This document shows positions 1 to 8,625 of a DNA stretch of 64,000 nt, in pieces (position 1 is the first letter of the stretch; each line of letters opens with the position of its first letter). Source of the DNA: Arenibacter sp. P308M17. Its GTDB lineage: Bacteria; Bacteroidota; Bacteroidia; Flavobacteriales; Flavobacteriaceae. The notes beneath the pieces are model-generated. The model did no database searches. It worked only from the letters and a program-made list of their open reading frames with translations, and had not been told where the DNA came from. The DNA is taken from the NCBI RefSeq assembly GCF_003426735.1, contig NZ_QVON01000001.1, positions 620,001-684,000 on the forward strand, written 5' to 3'. The position numbers and the translations under genes are program-made.

Positions 1-1046
1 CCGCAGCCGCACTTCCAACATTCGGGGAATTAAATGCAGGAGAAGCTGGTAGGGCCAGTAAACAGGCAGCATTGGCTTTTTTAGGAAGATTGTATCTTGG
101 GGAGAAGAAATTCCCTGAAGCTTCCATAGTGTACAAACAGATTATAGATATGGGCGATAATATTATTGATCCTGATTACAGTTCACTTTTTATTCCTTCC
201 AATGAGAATAGTAGTGAAAACATTTTTAGTGCCCAATATTTTGGTGGTCAGGCAGGTAATTCATTGCCCCAGCATGCCTATCCGGCGGTTGCCTCGGGCT
301 GGCATATTGTAAACCCTTTGGGTAGTCTTGCCGATGCCTATGGTTTTGATGATGGAACGCCCTTGTCATATGAGGACCCTCGATTTAACTATGAGGATAT
401 GGGAGCCAATAGGGACCCTAGGTTTAGGTACAATTTTATATGGGATGGTGCTACCTTTGCAGGAAGGACCTATGATTGCCATCCAGATTCTTCCGGGTCA
501 GTAGATCAATTGACCTATTCCAAGCAAGCAACTAGAACAGGTTATGGGTTGAGAAAATTCTTTGATGAATCGTTTAGTGGAAATCTATTGTCCGATTATG
601 GAGGGAATATTCCAATAATAAGATATGCCGAGGTATTGCTGAGCTATTTGGAAGCAGAACTGGAGGCTGGAAATGCTATTACACAGCAATTATTGGACCT
701 TACCATTAATGCCGTAAGGGGTAGGGCCTCTGTAGGCTTACCGCCTATTACGGAAACCAATGCCGCTGCATTGAGACCAATTTTAAGAAATGAAAGAAGA
801 ATTGAGTTGGCCTTGGAAGGACAGCGCTTATGGGATATCTTTAGATGGGGAATAGGAGATGAGGCATTGGTGGGCGATTTTTGGGGGGCACCATTCCCGA
901 ATTCCACCCTATACCCGACGACTTCCAAGAAAATTGATCCACAGTCAAGATGGTATGTTACCAGCAAAAATTTTCGCGAAGGTGTGGATGATGTTTGGCC
1001 AATTCCAGAGTCGGAGGTCAACGTAAATCCTAAATTAGGGAATTAA
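1..1046 (+). CDS. SusD/RagB-family outer-membrane lipoprotein, 3' part only
   Basis: The reading frame is open from base 3 at the window edge, so the N-terminus with its lipoprotein signal is missing. A TTG at 72 is internal, not a start: the codons before it read as the usual SusD helix ending GRASKQAALAFLGRLYL. Further SusD marks are the segment around RYAEVLLSYLEAELEAG, the ERRIELALEGQRLWDIFRW helix and the closing WPIPESEVNVNP, typical of the family C-terminus. SusD proteins sit on the cell surface, cap a SusC TonB-dependent receptor and bind the glycan to be imported. The partner susC should lie just upstream, outside the window. A PhoD-like phosphatase starts 13 bases after the stop and two sulfatases follow, so the substrate is probably a sulfated or phosphorylated glycan. 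Family certain; substrate unknown. Confidence 0.9.
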   Translation, partial: AAALPTFGELNAGEAGRASKQAALAFLGRLYLGEKKFPEASIVYKQIIDMGDNIIDPDYSSLFIPSNENSSENIFSAQYFGGQAGNSLPQHAYPAVASGWHIVNPLGSLADAYGFDDGTPLSYEDPRFNYEDMGANRDPRFRYNFIWDGATFAGRTYDCHPDSSGSVDQLTYSKQATRTGYGLRKFFDESFSGNLLSDYGGNIPIIRYAEVLLSYLEAELEAGNAITQQLLDLTINAVRGRASVGLPPITETNAAALRPILRNERRIELALEGQRLWDIFRWGIGDEALVGDFWGAPFPNSTLYPTTSKKIDPQSRWYVTSKNFREGVDDVWPIPESEVNVNPKLGN

Positions 1047-1059
1047 TCATTTTCTTGCA

Positions 1060-3585
1060 ATGGTCTTAAAAAGAAGAAAATTTATTCAAAAAGTAGGGTT
1101 GGTAATTCCAGTAATTGCCAACCCCTTTTCCAATCTTTTTTCCCAAAGCGGGGCAATATTGGAGGAGGTGAACAATAGCCCGATAATATCCCAAGATTTC
1201 AATTTTACAAATTTGAACGAGAGGATCTGGATAGGAAAAGATTTTTGGAGTGTTCCCATGGAAGATTGGGAAATAAGGAATAATAGACTACAGTTTAACG
1301 GTACCAAAAGAAATGCCCGTTTACATTTACTGACCTATGTTCTTAAAAAGGACAAGGGGGAATTTTGGGTTAAAAGTAGATTGGGTCTATTAACAAATAA
1401 CGACAGTAAAGGTAGCGTTGGTTTTACTATAGGAATTAAAGATTCTACAGATCCAAAAAGTATAAAGGCGGCTTGTTATTTCGGGGATGGTCTTTCCGCT
1501 GGTATTTCCCTGGAGGGGAAAATGTTTGTGGCCGAAAAGGAGGCTCAGCTTCCTGAAAATTTTGATTACTCGGATTTTACCATGGAATTAGAAGTATCAC
1601 CAAAAAATAAAGGGTATGAATACTCCTTGTCCGTTATTGATATGGATGGAAAAAAAGGGCGGCTAGTTTATAATTCTTCCAACGAAATTGAAGGTTTGCT
1701 AGCCTTGGAGCAAAACTTGAACGAAAAGGATGGGAGTACATTTTGGTCTCGATCAATAAGTTTGGAAGGCACTAAATTAACACATGTCCCTGAAAATAGT
1801 TTTGGGCCTATTCTTTGGGCCATGTACACTCTTTCGAAGGGAAAACTTAAATTAATGGCACAACTACCTCCTGTAAGCAACAAGGATCCACAAAGGATGG
1901 AGCTTCAATTTTTTAAGAAAGGTAAATGGGTCAGGGAAGAAAAAATCGAAATTGATCCTGTATCCCTTAGCACCGTTTTTTCAATTGAAAATTGGGATTC
2001 GGCCCAAAATACACCTTATCGTTTGGTCTATACCATAGACAAAGAAAAACATTATTATGAAGGTTCCATAAGGCAAGAACCAAATGATCGGCCGCTTCGG
2101 TTTGGGGGACTTACCTGTCAAGAATGGGCGGGTTATCCCTATAGACCTTTGGTCGAGAACCTTGAAAAAACGAATCCGGATATACTTTATTTTTCAGGGG
2201 ATCAATTGTACGAAGGCAATGGGGGATATCCTATTAAAAGACAACCAGAGGACAGCGCCATTTTAAATTATCTCGGCAAGTGGTATATGTTCGGCTGGGC
2301 ATTTGGAAATATTATGCGCGATAGACCTACCGTATGTACCCCGGATGACCATGATGTTTACCAAGGCAATTTGTGGGGAGAAGGGGGAGAAGGTATTTCA
2401 TTTGAAGATTGGGAAAAGGTAAGGGATGCACACGGCGGTCTTGTACAGACCCCAAAAATGGTCAATGTGGTATACCGCACCCAATGTGGTCACCTTCCAG
2501 ATCCTTATGATCCATTACCTTTACCTTCAGGGATAACCAATTGGTACACTCAAATGGTTTACGGAAAAGTGAGTTTCGCTATTGTAAGTGATAGGCTTTT
2601 TAAATCTGGTCCGGAGATGCTGAGGAACGGGGAAGGTAGGATAGATCACCTTACAGCCCCGGCCAAACCAGAGGAACTTGATTCCAATAATCTCACCTTT
2701 TTTGGAAATAAACAAATGGAGTTTTTAAATGGATGGATCGGTGATTGGCAAGGATCGTATATGAAAGTATTGCTAAGTCAGACCCTGTTCTCCAATGTAG
2801 GTACACACCATGGCCCTAAAAAAGAGTTTTTATTTGGGGACTTGGATTCCGGGGGTTGGCCTAAATCCAAAAGGGACGAGGTAATACGCACCATTAGAAA
2901 GGCCAGTACATTCCATATAAACGGAGATCAGCACCTACCCTTTATGGTACAATATAGTGTTGATGAAGTACGGGATGGGGGCTGGACCTTCTGTACCCCG
3001 GCCATTTCAACCGGTTATCCAAGATGGGGACAGCCAGACGCGGTCAATGTGCCTTTTACGGATAGACCAGCGCATGGATTACCTAATACAGGGTGTTATC
3101 GTGATGGATTTGGAAATACTAATTATATCTATGCCGTTGGGAATCCGACCGATGATTTTAACCTTGAGAAAAACAGATACTTAAAAGCTCATAAAAAGGC
3201 ATCGGGTTTTGGGCTAGTTACCTTTGACACCTCCGCTAGGACTATAAAAATGGAGGCGATACGGTTTTTGGCAGATCTTGGGGTGGAATCTAAAGAAAAC
3301 ACTTATCCTGGTTGGCCTTTGACCATTGGCCAAGATGATAATGATGGCAGAAGGGCATTTGGCTACCTTCCCAGATTACAGTTTAAAGAATCCGACCAAG
3401 TTGTTAGGGTTATTAATGAGGAGACCAATGAAATGGTGAAATCGATAAGAGTTAAGGGCAACGAATATATTCCTCCTGTTTACTCTTTGGCCAGGTATAC
3501 CTTGGTCATAGGAGAAGGGCAAAATGAAAAAAGTATTACATCGGTTGAAATAAGTACCGACCCCAATGAGGTCATTGAGGTTTAG
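1060..3585 (+). CDS. PhoD-like phosphatase, Tat-exported
   Basis: An 841-residue metallophosphatase of the PhoD/alkaline phosphatase D type. The N-terminus LKRRKFIQKVG matches a twin-arginine (Tat) signal followed by a hydrophobic stretch, and PhoD proteins are classically Tat substrates. The first ~340 residues look like beta-rich accessory sequence. The phosphatase core then shows YFSGDQLYEG, DDHDVYQGN and INGDQHLPF, the metal-binding aspartates and histidines of this family. PhoD enzymes hydrolyse phosphate mono- and diesters outside the cytoplasm. The ATG at 1060 lies 13 bases after the susD stop, so the two are probably co-transcribed. It is long compared with Bacillus PhoD because of the N-terminal extension. 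Substrate unknown; a phosphodiester on the imported glycan or a lipid are possible. Confidence 0.82.
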   Translation: MVLKRRKFIQKVGLVIPVIANPFSNLFSQSGAILEEVNNSPIISQDFNFTNLNERIWIGKDFWSVPMEDWEIRNNRLQFNGTKRNARLHLLTYVLKKDKGEFWVKSRLGLLTNNDSKGSVGFTIGIKDSTDPKSIKAACYFGDGLSAGISLEGKMFVAEKEAQLPENFDYSDFTMELEVSPKNKGYEYSLSVIDMDGKKGRLVYNSSNEIEGLLALEQNLNEKDGSTFWSRSISLEGTKLTHVPENSFGPILWAMYTLSKGKLKLMAQLPPVSNKDPQRMELQFFKKGKWVREEKIEIDPVSLSTVFSIENWDSAQNTPYRLVYTIDKEKHYYEGSIRQEPNDRPLRFGGLTCQEWAGYPYRPLVENLEKTNPDILYFSGDQLYEGNGGYPIKRQPEDSAILNYLGKWYMFGWAFGNIMRDRPTVCTPDDHDVYQGNLWGEGGEGISFEDWEKVRDAHGGLVQTPKMVNVVYRTQCGHLPDPYDPLPLPSGITNWYTQMVYGKVSFAIVSDRLFKSGPEMLRNGEGRIDHLTAPAKPEELDSNNLTFFGNKQMEFLNGWIGDWQGSYMKVLLSQTLFSNVGTHHGPKKEFLFGDLDSGGWPKSKRDEVIRTIRKASTFHINGDQHLPFMVQYSVDEVRDGGWTFCTPAISTGYPRWGQPDAVNVPFTDRPAHGLPNTGCYRDGFGNTNYIYAVGNPTDDFNLEKNRYLKAHKKASGFGLVTFDTSARTIKMEAIRFLADLGVESKENTYPGWPLTIGQDDNDGRRAFGYLPRLQFKESDQVVRVINEETNEMVKSIRVKGNEYIPPVYSLARYTLVIGEGQNEKSITSVEISTDPNEVIEV

Positions 3586-3683
3586 TCCAAATAAAAGATT
3601 AAGTACCATGGCCAAACTAAATAACAGAAGGGCTGTATCTTACGAACCGTTAAAACAAAATCAGTAAATTAATTAAATAGAAT

Positions 3684-5246
3684 ATGAAAATAAGTAAAAT
3701 GAATTGGTACCAAGCCTTAATGGTGATCTTACTATTAACAGGATGCAAATCCAAGGTAGAAAGAGAGGTCGCTCCTGTAGAAAATTCCCAAAAGCCCAAT
3801 ATTGTATTTATTTATATGGACGACCTGGGCTATGGGGATATGAGCGCTTATGGTGCCACGGAGATCAGCACGCCCAATATGGATGCCCTGGCCAATGGCG
3901 GCGTGCGGTTTACCAACGGTTATGCCACTTCTGCTACCTGTACCCCTAGTAGGTATGCCATACTTACGGGGCGGTATCCATGGCGCAATAAGGACGCCAA
4001 AATATTGCCGGGAACGGCTCCATTGATTATAGATACTACCCTAATGACAGTTCCTAGGATGTTACAAGGGGAAGGATATGCCACCGGCATTGTGGGCAAA
4101 TGGCATTTGGGACTTGGAAGTGGCATGGTCAATTGGAACGAACGGATATCCCCTGGTCCCAATGAGGTTGGTTTTGATTATTCCTATATCCTTGCCGCAA
4201 CCCAGGATAGGGTGCCAACGGTCTATATTGCCGATGGCCATGTGGACGGATTGGATCCCAATGACCCAATAGAGGTAAGTTACGACACAAATTTTGAAGG
4301 GGAACCAACAGGTTTGGACAATCCGGAACTTACCACTATGAAATGGCACCACGGACACAATAACAGTATTGTGAACGGAGTGCCCAGAATAGGATTTATG
4401 AAGGGTGGGGACGCAGCCAAATGGAGCGATGTGGATATGGCAGATCATTTTTTGGCCAAGGCCCAACAGTATATAAAAGAACATAAGAGTGGACCTTTCT
4501 TTCTTTATTATGCCCTACAGCAGCCCCATGTGCCCCGTACCCCGCATCCCCGTTTCGCAGGAAAATCCGGTATGGGTCCAAGGGGCGATGTAATTTTGGA
4601 GGCCGATTGGATGATAGGCGAGTTTATGAAAACCTTGGAGAACGAAGGAATACTTGAAAATACACTTATAGTCTTTTCCAGTGATAACGGACCTGTGGTC
4701 AATGATGGCTATTATGATGATGCCGTTGAAAAATTGGGCAACCATACCCCTTCCGGTCCCTTGCGTGGAGGGAAATATAGCCTGTTCGAAGCAGGGACAA
4801 AAGTTCCCTTTATCGCTTATTGGAAAGGAACCATTGCCCCCGGTATATCCAATGCCCTGGTGTGTCAGGTAGACCTGCTCACTTCAATGGCCACTTTGGT
4901 GGGGAGTGATGCAACAGGCGAGGATAGCCAGGACCTATTGGAGGTATTTTTGGGCAGATCCAATAAAGGTAGGGAAGAATTGGTATTGGAAGCTACCTCA
5001 AGAACAGCATTTAGAAAGGGAAATTGGGCCATGATACCACCTTATAAGGGACCTGCACTTATTAAGTCGGTCAATATAGAAATTGGAAATTCGGAAGAGT
5101 TTCAGCTCTATGATTTGGAGCAGGACCCCGGTCAAAGGGAGAATTTGGCCCAATCCAATCCGGAAAAACTTCAGGAATTGGTTGCCGATTTTGAAAGGAT
5201 TCGTGGCATAGGCACAGGAAAAATTGAAGATTTGGAGCTGAAGTAA
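3684..5246 (+). CDS. Type I (formylglycine) sulfatase, lipoprotein
   Basis: A 520-residue alkaline-phosphatase-superfamily sulfatase of the S1 type. The signal peptide ends in a lipobox with Cys21 (LLLTGC), so the enzyme should be membrane anchored. The metal-binding DDLGYGD lies near residues 46-52. The maturation motif is C86-T-P-S-R90, whose cysteine must be converted to formylglycine by a sulfatase-maturating enzyme not encoded in this window. Further on are HGHNNS, a PHVPRTPHP substrate-region loop and the metal site FSSDNGPV. It removes sulfate esters from a glycan. It is second in the PhoD-sulfatase-sulfatase row and probably belongs to the PUL of the partial susD. Subfamily and linkage specificity cannot be fixed from motifs alone. 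Confidence 0.9.
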   Translation: MKISKMNWYQALMVILLLTGCKSKVEREVAPVENSQKPNIVFIYMDDLGYGDMSAYGATEISTPNMDALANGGVRFTNGYATSATCTPSRYAILTGRYPWRNKDAKILPGTAPLIIDTTLMTVPRMLQGEGYATGIVGKWHLGLGSGMVNWNERISPGPNEVGFDYSYILAATQDRVPTVYIADGHVDGLDPNDPIEVSYDTNFEGEPTGLDNPELTTMKWHHGHNNSIVNGVPRIGFMKGGDAAKWSDVDMADHFLAKAQQYIKEHKSGPFFLYYALQQPHVPRTPHPRFAGKSGMGPRGDVILEADWMIGEFMKTLENEGILENTLIVFSSDNGPVVNDGYYDDAVEKLGNHTPSGPLRGGKYSLFEAGTKVPFIAYWKGTIAPGISNALVCQVDLLTSMATLVGSDATGEDSQDLLEVFLGRSNKGREELVLEATSRTAFRKGNWAMIPPYKGPALIKSVNIEIGNSEEFQLYDLEQDPGQRENLAQSNPEKLQELVADFERIRGIGTGKIEDLELK

Positions 5247-5351
5247 CCTTTTATCTGCTCCCTTTTGTTGATCGGTGCCCTTTTCTTTTGCTCTTGGTAA
5301 AGGGTTAGAAGGGCATGGAATAATAGAATGAATTTTTAACAATTATATCCA

Positions 5352-6818
5352 ATGAATGCAAAGTTATTAGCCTTGGGCATCATCATTATGGGGTTGTTGC
5401 TCCAGGGGTGTGCCGATAAGAAAGTGGAGGACACAAAACCAACATCTGTCTCCAGACCCAACATTATTCTTTTTGTTGCCGATGACCACGGAACGGATGC
5501 TTTGGGCTCCTATGGAAATAATGTAATTAAAACCCCTCATCTGGATCAATTGGCTACGGATGGCGTACGTTTCAACAATGCCTATTGTACCACTGCCAGT
5601 TGTTCCGCCAGTAGGTCCGTAATTCTTACCGGGCTATACGGCCATGCTATCGGAGCTTATGGGCATGTGCATGATTACCATCATTTTAGCACCTATGATA
5701 AGGTGAAATCCTTACCCGTATTATTGGAGAAGGAAGGGTATGCCACGGCAAGAATAGGTAAGTACCATGTGGCCCCCGAAACGGTGTACCATTTTCAGGA
5801 GGAGTTAAAGTCCGATCCCAGAAACACGGTGGAAATGGCCGAACAGTGTAAGGATATATTGGCTTCGGAAAAACCATTTTTTCTTTATTTCTGTACGGAT
5901 GACCCGCATCGGGCGGCCTCTACCGATCCTGGAAGGTGGGATGCCCCCAACAGTTTTGGAAATAAGGTGGAAGGTTATGCCGGTGTAACGACCATAATGT
6001 ACGATCCAGAAGAGGTTATTGTGCCGGATTTTTTACCGGATACCAAGGAAAGCAGGGAGGAAATTACGCAATACTATCAAAGTGTTTCCAGAATAGATCA
6101 GGGTTTTGGTAGGCTGATGCAGATGCTCAAGGAGTCGGGCAAGGCGGACAATACTATCGTAATTTATATTTCGGATAACGGAATGGCTTTTCCGGGCGCA
6201 AAGACCACGCTGTACGAACCGGGGATGAAATTGCCCTGTATTATTAGGGATCCCCTCTCAAAGTTGAAGAACACTACCTCCAACGCCATGATTTCATGGG
6301 TAGACCTAACACCAACCATCTTGGATATGGCGAAGGTGGAAATAAAGGAAGATTCGTTTCACGGACGTTCTTTTAAGGAGGTATTGAATGAAACGGAGGC
6401 GGAAGGTTGGGACCAAGTATATGCCTCCCATACCTTTCACGAGATCACTATGTATTACCCTATGCGCGTGGTCCGCGAAAAGAATTACAAGCTTATTAGA
6501 AATATAGCATGGCGTATGGAATATCCCTTCGCCTCAGACTTGTGGGCGGCTTCCACCTGGCAGGAAGTTCATAGAAACCACAAGGAATTTTACGGAAAAA
6601 GAAGGGTACAGGATTACCTTTTTCGCCCCGAATTTGAATTATTTGATTTGGAAAAAGACCCGGATGAAATTTTCAATCTGGCAAACGACCCGGAATATAA
6701 AGAGGTCATGGATGAAATGATCAAAAAAATGAAGGACTTTCAAATCCGGACCAAGGACCCGTGGCTTATTACATGGGATCATGACGATTCTTTGCAAGGA
6801 AGAGGGGTCAATTTATAG
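5352..6818 (+). CDS. Type I sulfatase related to heparan N-sulfatase (SGSH), lipoprotein
   Basis: A 488-residue sulfatase. Lipobox Cys20 (LLLQGC) predicts a lipoprotein. Metal ligands are in VADDHG (residues 43-47), and the maturation site is C84-S-A-S-R88, where alanine replaces the usual proline, a change the formylglycine consensus tolerates. The stretch from the motif through TGLYGHAIGAYGHVHDYHHF closely resembles the same region of human N-sulfoglucosamine sulfohydrolase, and IGKYHVAPE also fits. A glucosamine N- or O-sulfate is therefore a reasonable guess. Metal ligands recur at YISDNGMAFPGAK. It lies 105 bases after the first sulfatase on the same strand. The SGSH relationship is pattern recognition rather than an alignment; the sulfatase call itself is firm. 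Confidence 0.87.
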   Translation: MNAKLLALGIIIMGLLLQGCADKKVEDTKPTSVSRPNIILFVADDHGTDALGSYGNNVIKTPHLDQLATDGVRFNNAYCTTASCSASRSVILTGLYGHAIGAYGHVHDYHHFSTYDKVKSLPVLLEKEGYATARIGKYHVAPETVYHFQEELKSDPRNTVEMAEQCKDILASEKPFFLYFCTDDPHRAASTDPGRWDAPNSFGNKVEGYAGVTTIMYDPEEVIVPDFLPDTKESREEITQYYQSVSRIDQGFGRLMQMLKESGKADNTIVIYISDNGMAFPGAKTTLYEPGMKLPCIIRDPLSKLKNTTSNAMISWVDLTPTILDMAKVEIKEDSFHGRSFKEVLNETEAEGWDQVYASHTFHEITMYYPMRVVREKNYKLIRNIAWRMEYPFASDLWAASTWQEVHRNHKEFYGKRRVQDYLFRPEFELFDLEKDPDEIFNLANDPEYKEVMDEMIKKMKDFQIRTKDPWLITWDHDDSLQGRGVNL

Positions 6819-6995
6819 TGTAATACAACTACAAGCGGTCAATATACATCAATTTCTTATTCCTTTTCTTGGGGCAGGCAGTTATGGCTTCTGTTCAAGG
6901 GCAAACAACTATGGATATTTTAAATTTCAGAACTTAGACAGTCTCTAAATCTATAATTGGTTAATTTTGCCCCTCATTTAGATGCAGTTTTGAAA

Positions 6996-7832
6996 ATGAA
7001 AATAAAAGTAATTGTATTGGGTCTTGGCCTCTTTTTAGGTATTGCCAAATTGGAGGGCCAGTCCCAATTGAAAGATACCCTCTCTACTTGGAAAACCTTG
7101 GGCTATGATGGGGCAAGTGCCTTTGGCGGATTAAAATATGCCTACTCGCAGCCGTTTCATTGGGGAAAAGAGGATTTTCTAAGGGCGGGGGCCATTGTTT
7201 TGGGAACTGCTGGGCTATTTACTTTTGATGGGGATAGTTCCCAATGGTTTCAGGGACAGGAAAATGACATACCAGGGTTTCTTAAGGAAACGGGCTACTA
7301 TCTTGGAAAACCACTGTACAACTACTCCATTAATGGCGGGGTATATTTAATAGGGCTTTTTACGAAGAATGAAAAATGGAGAAAAACAGGGGTGCTCTTA
7401 ATCTCATCGGCCACTGCGGTCGGATTGCTCCAAACGGTTAGCAAAACCTTGGTAGGTAGGGCCAGACCCATTGCCAATGTAGGAAAGGCAAGCTTTAAAC
7501 CTTTTAGTAAGGATGCCGCCTATCATAGTTTTCCCTCAGGACACACTATATTGGCATTTACCACTTTCTATGCCATAGGCAAGCAGTTCAAAAACCCATG
7601 GGCCAAAGGCGGATTCTATACTATGGGCCTACTTTCCCCGGTTAGTAGACTTTGGAGCGGAGCACATTGGTTGACGGATGTGGCACTGAGTGTAGCGCTG
7701 AGTGTTGTTGTGGTGGATTCCATTGATAAATACCTGGATAAGCAAAGATACCCCAATGAAATTTCTAGGGACAGGATTAGTTGGAGCCTTCAAATAGGTC
7801 CGGGCAGTATTGGTTTGAGGGGCACCTTTTAA
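6996..7832 (+). CDS. PAP2-family phosphatase
   Basis: A 278-residue membrane-associated acid phosphatase of the PAP2 (lipid phosphatase) superfamily. The frame extends upstream to a TTG at 6957, but the ATG at 6996 gives a clean signal peptide (KIKVIVLGLGLFLGIAKLEGQ), so that start is preferred. The three PAP2 signature motifs are all present: KTLVGRARP, YHSFPSGHT and SRLWSGAHWLTDV, which carry the catalytic histidines. Substrates in this family include phosphatidate, undecaprenyl pyrophosphate and lipid A phosphates. It stands alone between the sulfatases and a long non-coding stretch. The acyltransferase at 8626 could suggest envelope lipid work, but about 790 bases separate them. Family certain, substrate unknown. 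Confidence 0.9.
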   Translation: MKIKVIVLGLGLFLGIAKLEGQSQLKDTLSTWKTLGYDGASAFGGLKYAYSQPFHWGKEDFLRAGAIVLGTAGLFTFDGDSSQWFQGQENDIPGFLKETGYYLGKPLYNYSINGGVYLIGLFTKNEKWRKTGVLLISSATAVGLLQTVSKTLVGRARPIANVGKASFKPFSKDAAYHSFPSGHTILAFTTFYAIGKQFKNPWAKGGFYTMGLLSPVSRLWSGAHWLTDVALSVALSVVVVDSIDKYLDKQRYPNEISRDRISWSLQIGPGSIGLRGTF

Positions 7833-7988
7833 GGACGGCTATGTCAAGCTGGTTGTGCAAACTTCCTATTGTTCATATGGCCGTATGTCATTTTAAGTAT
7901 GGAACAATACCATTTCGGTAGTGCGGCTTGGAAATCGGAAATAATAAGGGATGGGATACAGGGTCACCATCCCATTTATTATTGGATT

Positions 7989-8111
7989 TTAATAGCTTCT
8001 TTTCTTTACAATTTTGTAGGTGATAAGTGCCAAGGCTATAAGCAGGCAAAACACTATAGAGATAAATGGATAGCTATCTATAAGCTTTACTATTGCGTTC
8101 ACTATTTCCAT
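7989..8111 (-). CDS. Small single-span membrane protein, hypothetical
   Basis: A 40-codon frame from ATG (8111) to TAA (7989), too short for ordinary gene calling. The product has an amphipathic N-terminus (MEIVNAIVKLIDSYP), one strong hydrophobic segment of about 20 residues (residues 16-34, FISIVFCLLIALALITYKI) and a basic tail (VKKRSY). That order of acidic start, membrane span and lysine/arginine tail is what a genuine small membrane protein shows, and the opposite strand has no convincing gene. It has no neighbour on its strand and no recognised family. Translation is inferred from composition only, and chance remains possible. Confidence 0.42.
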   Translation of the reverse strand: MEIVNAIVKLIDSYPFISIVFCLLIALALITYKIVKKRSY

Positions 8112-8308
8112 ATCATTAATTTATTTCAGGGTATCTAAAAAATAGACCAAGGTTAAACGATTTTTTTCTTTAGATATTTTATTTGTACAAAGGTTGCTCT
8201 GAAACTTCTTAAATAAATTACAAAACAATGCCAAACATTGTTAAACTTACCTTTAAACGTTGACCCAAGCGGGAACTATTCCGCTTTAGCCTCTAAAAAT
8301 ATTTTTGT

Positions 8309-8350
8309 CATAGGTAATAGGTCATAGGTCATAGGCCATAGGCAATGGGA
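8309..8350. repeat. Degenerate heptad tandem repeat
   Basis: Six consecutive seven-base units: CATAGGT, AATAGGT, CATAGGT, CATAGGC, CATAGGC, AATGGGA. The first five differ from CATAGGT by at most one base. It lies in non-coding sequence about 280 bases before the acyltransferase gene. Repeats of this kind are prone to slippage, so copy number may vary between strains. Function unknown. Confidence 0.85.
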
Positions 8351-8625
8351 GTCTACTGTTTAAAGACCCCCTGCTTACAGCAGCCTTGCCTTTGCCGACC
8401 TTGGGATATGGCTAATTGTATTAAAATCAATGAATTGGATATAATGGGATCAGTATTAACAAATTCTTACCGTTTTAGATATTATGGTAATGGGTAAGGA
8501 TTTTTAATTTTGACGTACTAATGATTATAGCGGGAGGACAACAATTTAGTTTTAGTCCGTTTGGGGCATTAAAATAAAGTGTTTTGTAACAGGGGTTTTA
8601 TTTGGAGAACTAAAGGCACAACAGG

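Larger units (their letters stand above)
7833..8625. other. Long intergenic stretch
   Basis: About 790 bases between the PAP2 gene and the acyltransferase. It contains a probable short membrane-protein gene on the minus strand (7989-8111) and a heptad repeat (8309-8350). A sequence matching the Bacteroidota -7 element (TAATTTTG, 8505-8512) lies 114 bases before the acyltransferase start, without a clear -33 TTG partner. A plus-strand frame at 7869-8138 starts with TTG and does not look like a protein. Nothing else was recognised. Confidence 0.6.

Noticed and set aside
7869-8138. An 89-codon plus-strand frame as a protein gene
   Set aside because: It begins with TTG, has no family look, and its composition does not suggest a protein; the opposite-strand 40-codon frame is the better candidate.
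7850-8200. Further inositol-type operators (TGCAAAC near 7855, ACAAAGGTTGC near 8188)
   Set aside because: Only half matches; neither forms the 14-base palindrome.
8309-8350. A CRISPR-like repeat array
   Set aside because: Units are seven bases with no spacers and no cas genes nearby.
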